Notes under the pieces: model-generated
What the model was told of the DNA's origin: nothing
Databases searched by the model: none
Seen by the model: only the letters and a program-made list of their open reading frames with translations
Source: RGIG995 sp045652445
Lineage (GTDB): Bacteria > Bacillota > Clostridia > Oscillospirales > UBA644
Reading direction: 5' to 3'
Assembly: GCA_045652445.1 (NCBI GenBank)
Contig: JAZRUJ010000071.1
Location: 1 to 7,617 of the forward strand
DNA length: 7,617 nucleotides
Program-made: the position numbers and the translations under genes
Part shown: piece after piece, positions 6,419-7,617 of the stretch
Numbering within the stretch: the first letter of the stretch is position 1
Layout of the letters: every line of letters begins with the position of its first letter

Positions 6419-7111
6419 ATGATCTATTCCCACGAAGTTGAAAACATGTGTATCGTCGCCAAGGGTCCGCACCACGGTCCCGCTCCCATTCCCGAAGAAG
6501 GGAAATGGATTCAGGCGAAAGAGATCAAAGACATCTCTGCTCTGACCCACGGTGTGGGCTGGTGTGCCCCCCAACAGGGTGCTTGCAAATTGACCCTGAA
6601 CGTCAAAGAAGGGATCATCGAAGAAGCTTTGGTAGAAACCATCGGCTGCTCCGGTATGACCCACTCTGCCGCTATGGCTTCTGAAATTCTTCCCGGCAAG
6701 ACCATTCTGGAAGCGCTGAACACCGACCTTGTTTGCGATGCAATTAACACCGCAATGAGAGAACTGTTCTTGCAGATCGTTTACGGTCGCTCCCAGTCTG
6801 CTTTCTCCGAAGACGGACTTCCCATCGGTGCCGGCATGGAAGACCTTGGTAAGGGTGCCCGCTCTCAGGTTGGTACCATGTACAGCACCAAGGCAAAGGG
6901 CGTTCGTTACCTGGAAATGGCAGAAGGTTACGTTACCCGTATGGCTCTCGACGCTGACGATCAAGTCATCGGTTATGAATTTGTCTCTCTGGGCAAAATG
7001 ACCGACTTCATCAAGAAGGGCGACGATCCCACCACCGCTTACAACAAGGCTATGGGCACTTACGGCCGTTTCGACGGTGCCGTCAAGTACATTGACCCCC
7101 GTAAAGAATAA
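6419..7111 (+). CDS. NifU_N-like iron-sulfur cluster assembly scaffold protein (GGGtGRT-associated)
   Basis: This 230-residue soluble protein has a core resembling the NifU N-terminal/IscU scaffold that holds nascent Fe-S clusters. ETIGCSGMTHSA (73-84) resembles the NifU segment around its second ligand cysteine. Candidate ligands are C49 or C56, C77 and C106, matching in order the three scaffold cysteines; C11 is extra. It is longer than a bare IscU (about 130), with a C-terminal region from about 150 that I do not assign. In anaerobic Firmicutes this type of scaffold commonly precedes a GGGtGRT-family gene, as here, where 17 bases separate the two and GGAGG lies between them. No cysteine desulfurase (NifS/IscS/SufS) is in the window. 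Six of seven arginines are CGT/CGC and none CGG, and C-ending codons are frequent, suggesting high expression. The assignment rests on motif and context; cluster binding is inferred. Confidence 0.85.
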   Translation: MIYSHEVENMCIVAKGPHHGPAPIPEEGKWIQAKEIKDISALTHGVGWCAPQQGACKLTLNVKEGIIEEALVETIGCSGMTHSAAMASEILPGKTILEALNTDLVCDAINTAMRELFLQIVYGRSQSAFSEDGLPIGAGMEDLGKGARSQVGTMYSTKAKGVRYLEMAEGYVTRMALDADDQVIGYEFVSLGKMTDFIKKGDDPTTAYNKAMGTYGRFDGAVKYIDPRKE

Positions 7112-7128
7112 GATTGGAGGAACGAAAG

Positions 7129-7617
7129 ATGGCTCTGTTTGAAAGTTACGAAAGACGCGTTGACAAAATCAACGAAGTTCTGAAAGAATACGGCATCTCC
7201 TCCATTGAGGAATGCAAAAAGATCACCATGGATTTGGGTATCGACTGCGACAAGATCGTTCGCGAAACCCAGCCCATCTGCTTCGAAAACGCCGTTTGGG
7301 CTTACACCGTTGGTGCTGCTATCGCTATTAAGAAAGGCTGCAAGAAGGCTTCCGACGCCGCTGCTGCCATTGGTATCGGTCTGCAGGCATTCTGCATTCC
7401 CGGTTCCGTTGCTGAAAACCGTCAGGTTGGCTTAGGTCACGGAAATCTGGGTGCAATGCTCCTTTCCGAAGATACCGACTGCTTCTGCTTCTTGGCAGGT
7501 CACGAATCCTTCGCCGCTGCAGAAGGTGCTATTAAAATTGCTCTGAATGCAAACAAAGTTCGCGTGAAGCCCCTCCGCGTTATCCTGAACGGTCTGGGCA
7601 AAGACGCAGCTTTCATC
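7129..7617 (+). CDS. GGGtGRT-family protein, N-terminal part (3' end outside window)
   Basis: The first 163 codons are visible; the frame is open to the right edge. The start ATG at 7129 follows GGAGG (7116-7120) by eight bases, 17 bases after the scaffold stop. The visible sequence matches my knowledge of the GGGtGRT family (about 330 residues), whose function is not established and whose name-giving motif lies further downstream and is not seen here. There are cysteines at 29, 40, 51, 71, 89, 118 and 120, a small-residue-rich stretch (60-93) and a glycine/histidine segment GLGHGNLGAML (101-111). The CxC at 118-120 precedes FLAGHESFAAAEG (121-133). The cysteines and the partner gene suggest a metal-cluster link, but this is inference. 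Codon use is as biased as in the scaffold gene, so both are probably abundant. Confidence 0.85.
   Translation, partial: MALFESYERRVDKINEVLKEYGISSIEECKKITMDLGIDCDKIVRETQPICFENAVWAYTVGAAIAIKKGCKKASDAAAAIGIGLQAFCIPGSVAENRQVGLGHGNLGAMLLSEDTDCFCFLAGHESFAAAEGAIKIALNANKVRVKPLRVILNGLGKDAAFI

Noticed and set aside
6410..6964. Minus-strand open frame opposite the Fe-S scaffold gene
   Set aside because: The scaffold reading has the conserved cysteines, promoter, RBS and codon bias; the opposite frame has none.

Overview
This window looks like chromosomal sequence from an anaerobic, low-to-mid GC Firmicute, most likely a member of the Clostridia. The reasons are the strong AGGAGG-type ribosome binding sites, the consensus sigma-A promoters in AT-rich gaps, and the gene families present: a clostridial-style NifU_N scaffold paired with a GGGtGRT-family protein, a duplicated-ATPase ABC-F protein, and a Na+/proline-type symporter. 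I see no phage, transposase, CRISPR array, rRNA or tRNA.

Layout. (1) Bases 1-1453, minus strand: a PIG-L/LmbE-type deacetylase (743-1453) followed by a divergent NagB-like sugar isomerase/deaminase cut by the left edge (1-704). They read as a two-gene operon from one promoter at about 1500-1528. (2) Bases 1454-1756: a gap of about 300 bases with divergent promoters for the deacetylase operon and for putP. (3) Bases 1757-3325, plus strand: a PutP-type sodium:solute symporter. (4) Bases 3326-3552: an inverted repeat and a strong bidirectional hairpin terminator. The 3' arm of that hairpin contains the ribosome binding site of a small four-cysteine protein gene (3553-3744). (5) Bases 3711-6212, minus strand: an APT-like phosphoribosyltransferase (5655-6212) and an ABC-F ATPase (3711-5621) in one operon. 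The end of the ABC-F gene overlaps the end of the small gene in antisense. (6) Bases 6213-6418: divergent promoters. (7) Bases 6419 to the right edge, plus strand: a NifU_N-like Fe-S scaffold protein and the N-terminal half of a GGGtGRT-family protein. The codon choice here suggests high expression.

How the genes may work together. The deacetylase/NagB-like pair suggests removal of an acetyl group from an amino sugar followed by isomerisation/deamination. However, the NagB-like protein has altered versions of both the phosphate-binding loop and the GxGxDGH catalytic motif, so its substrate is probably not ordinary glucosamine-6-phosphate. The neighbouring transporter has its own promoter and need not be functionally linked. 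The PRTase/ABC-F operon joins nucleobase salvage with a ribosome-associated ATPase. The scaffold/GGGtGRT pair is a conserved but poorly understood module, probably tied to metal-cluster handling. The best leads for something not well described are the atypical amino-sugar pair, the terminator-embedded start of the Cys4 small gene, and the scaffold/GGGtGRT module.
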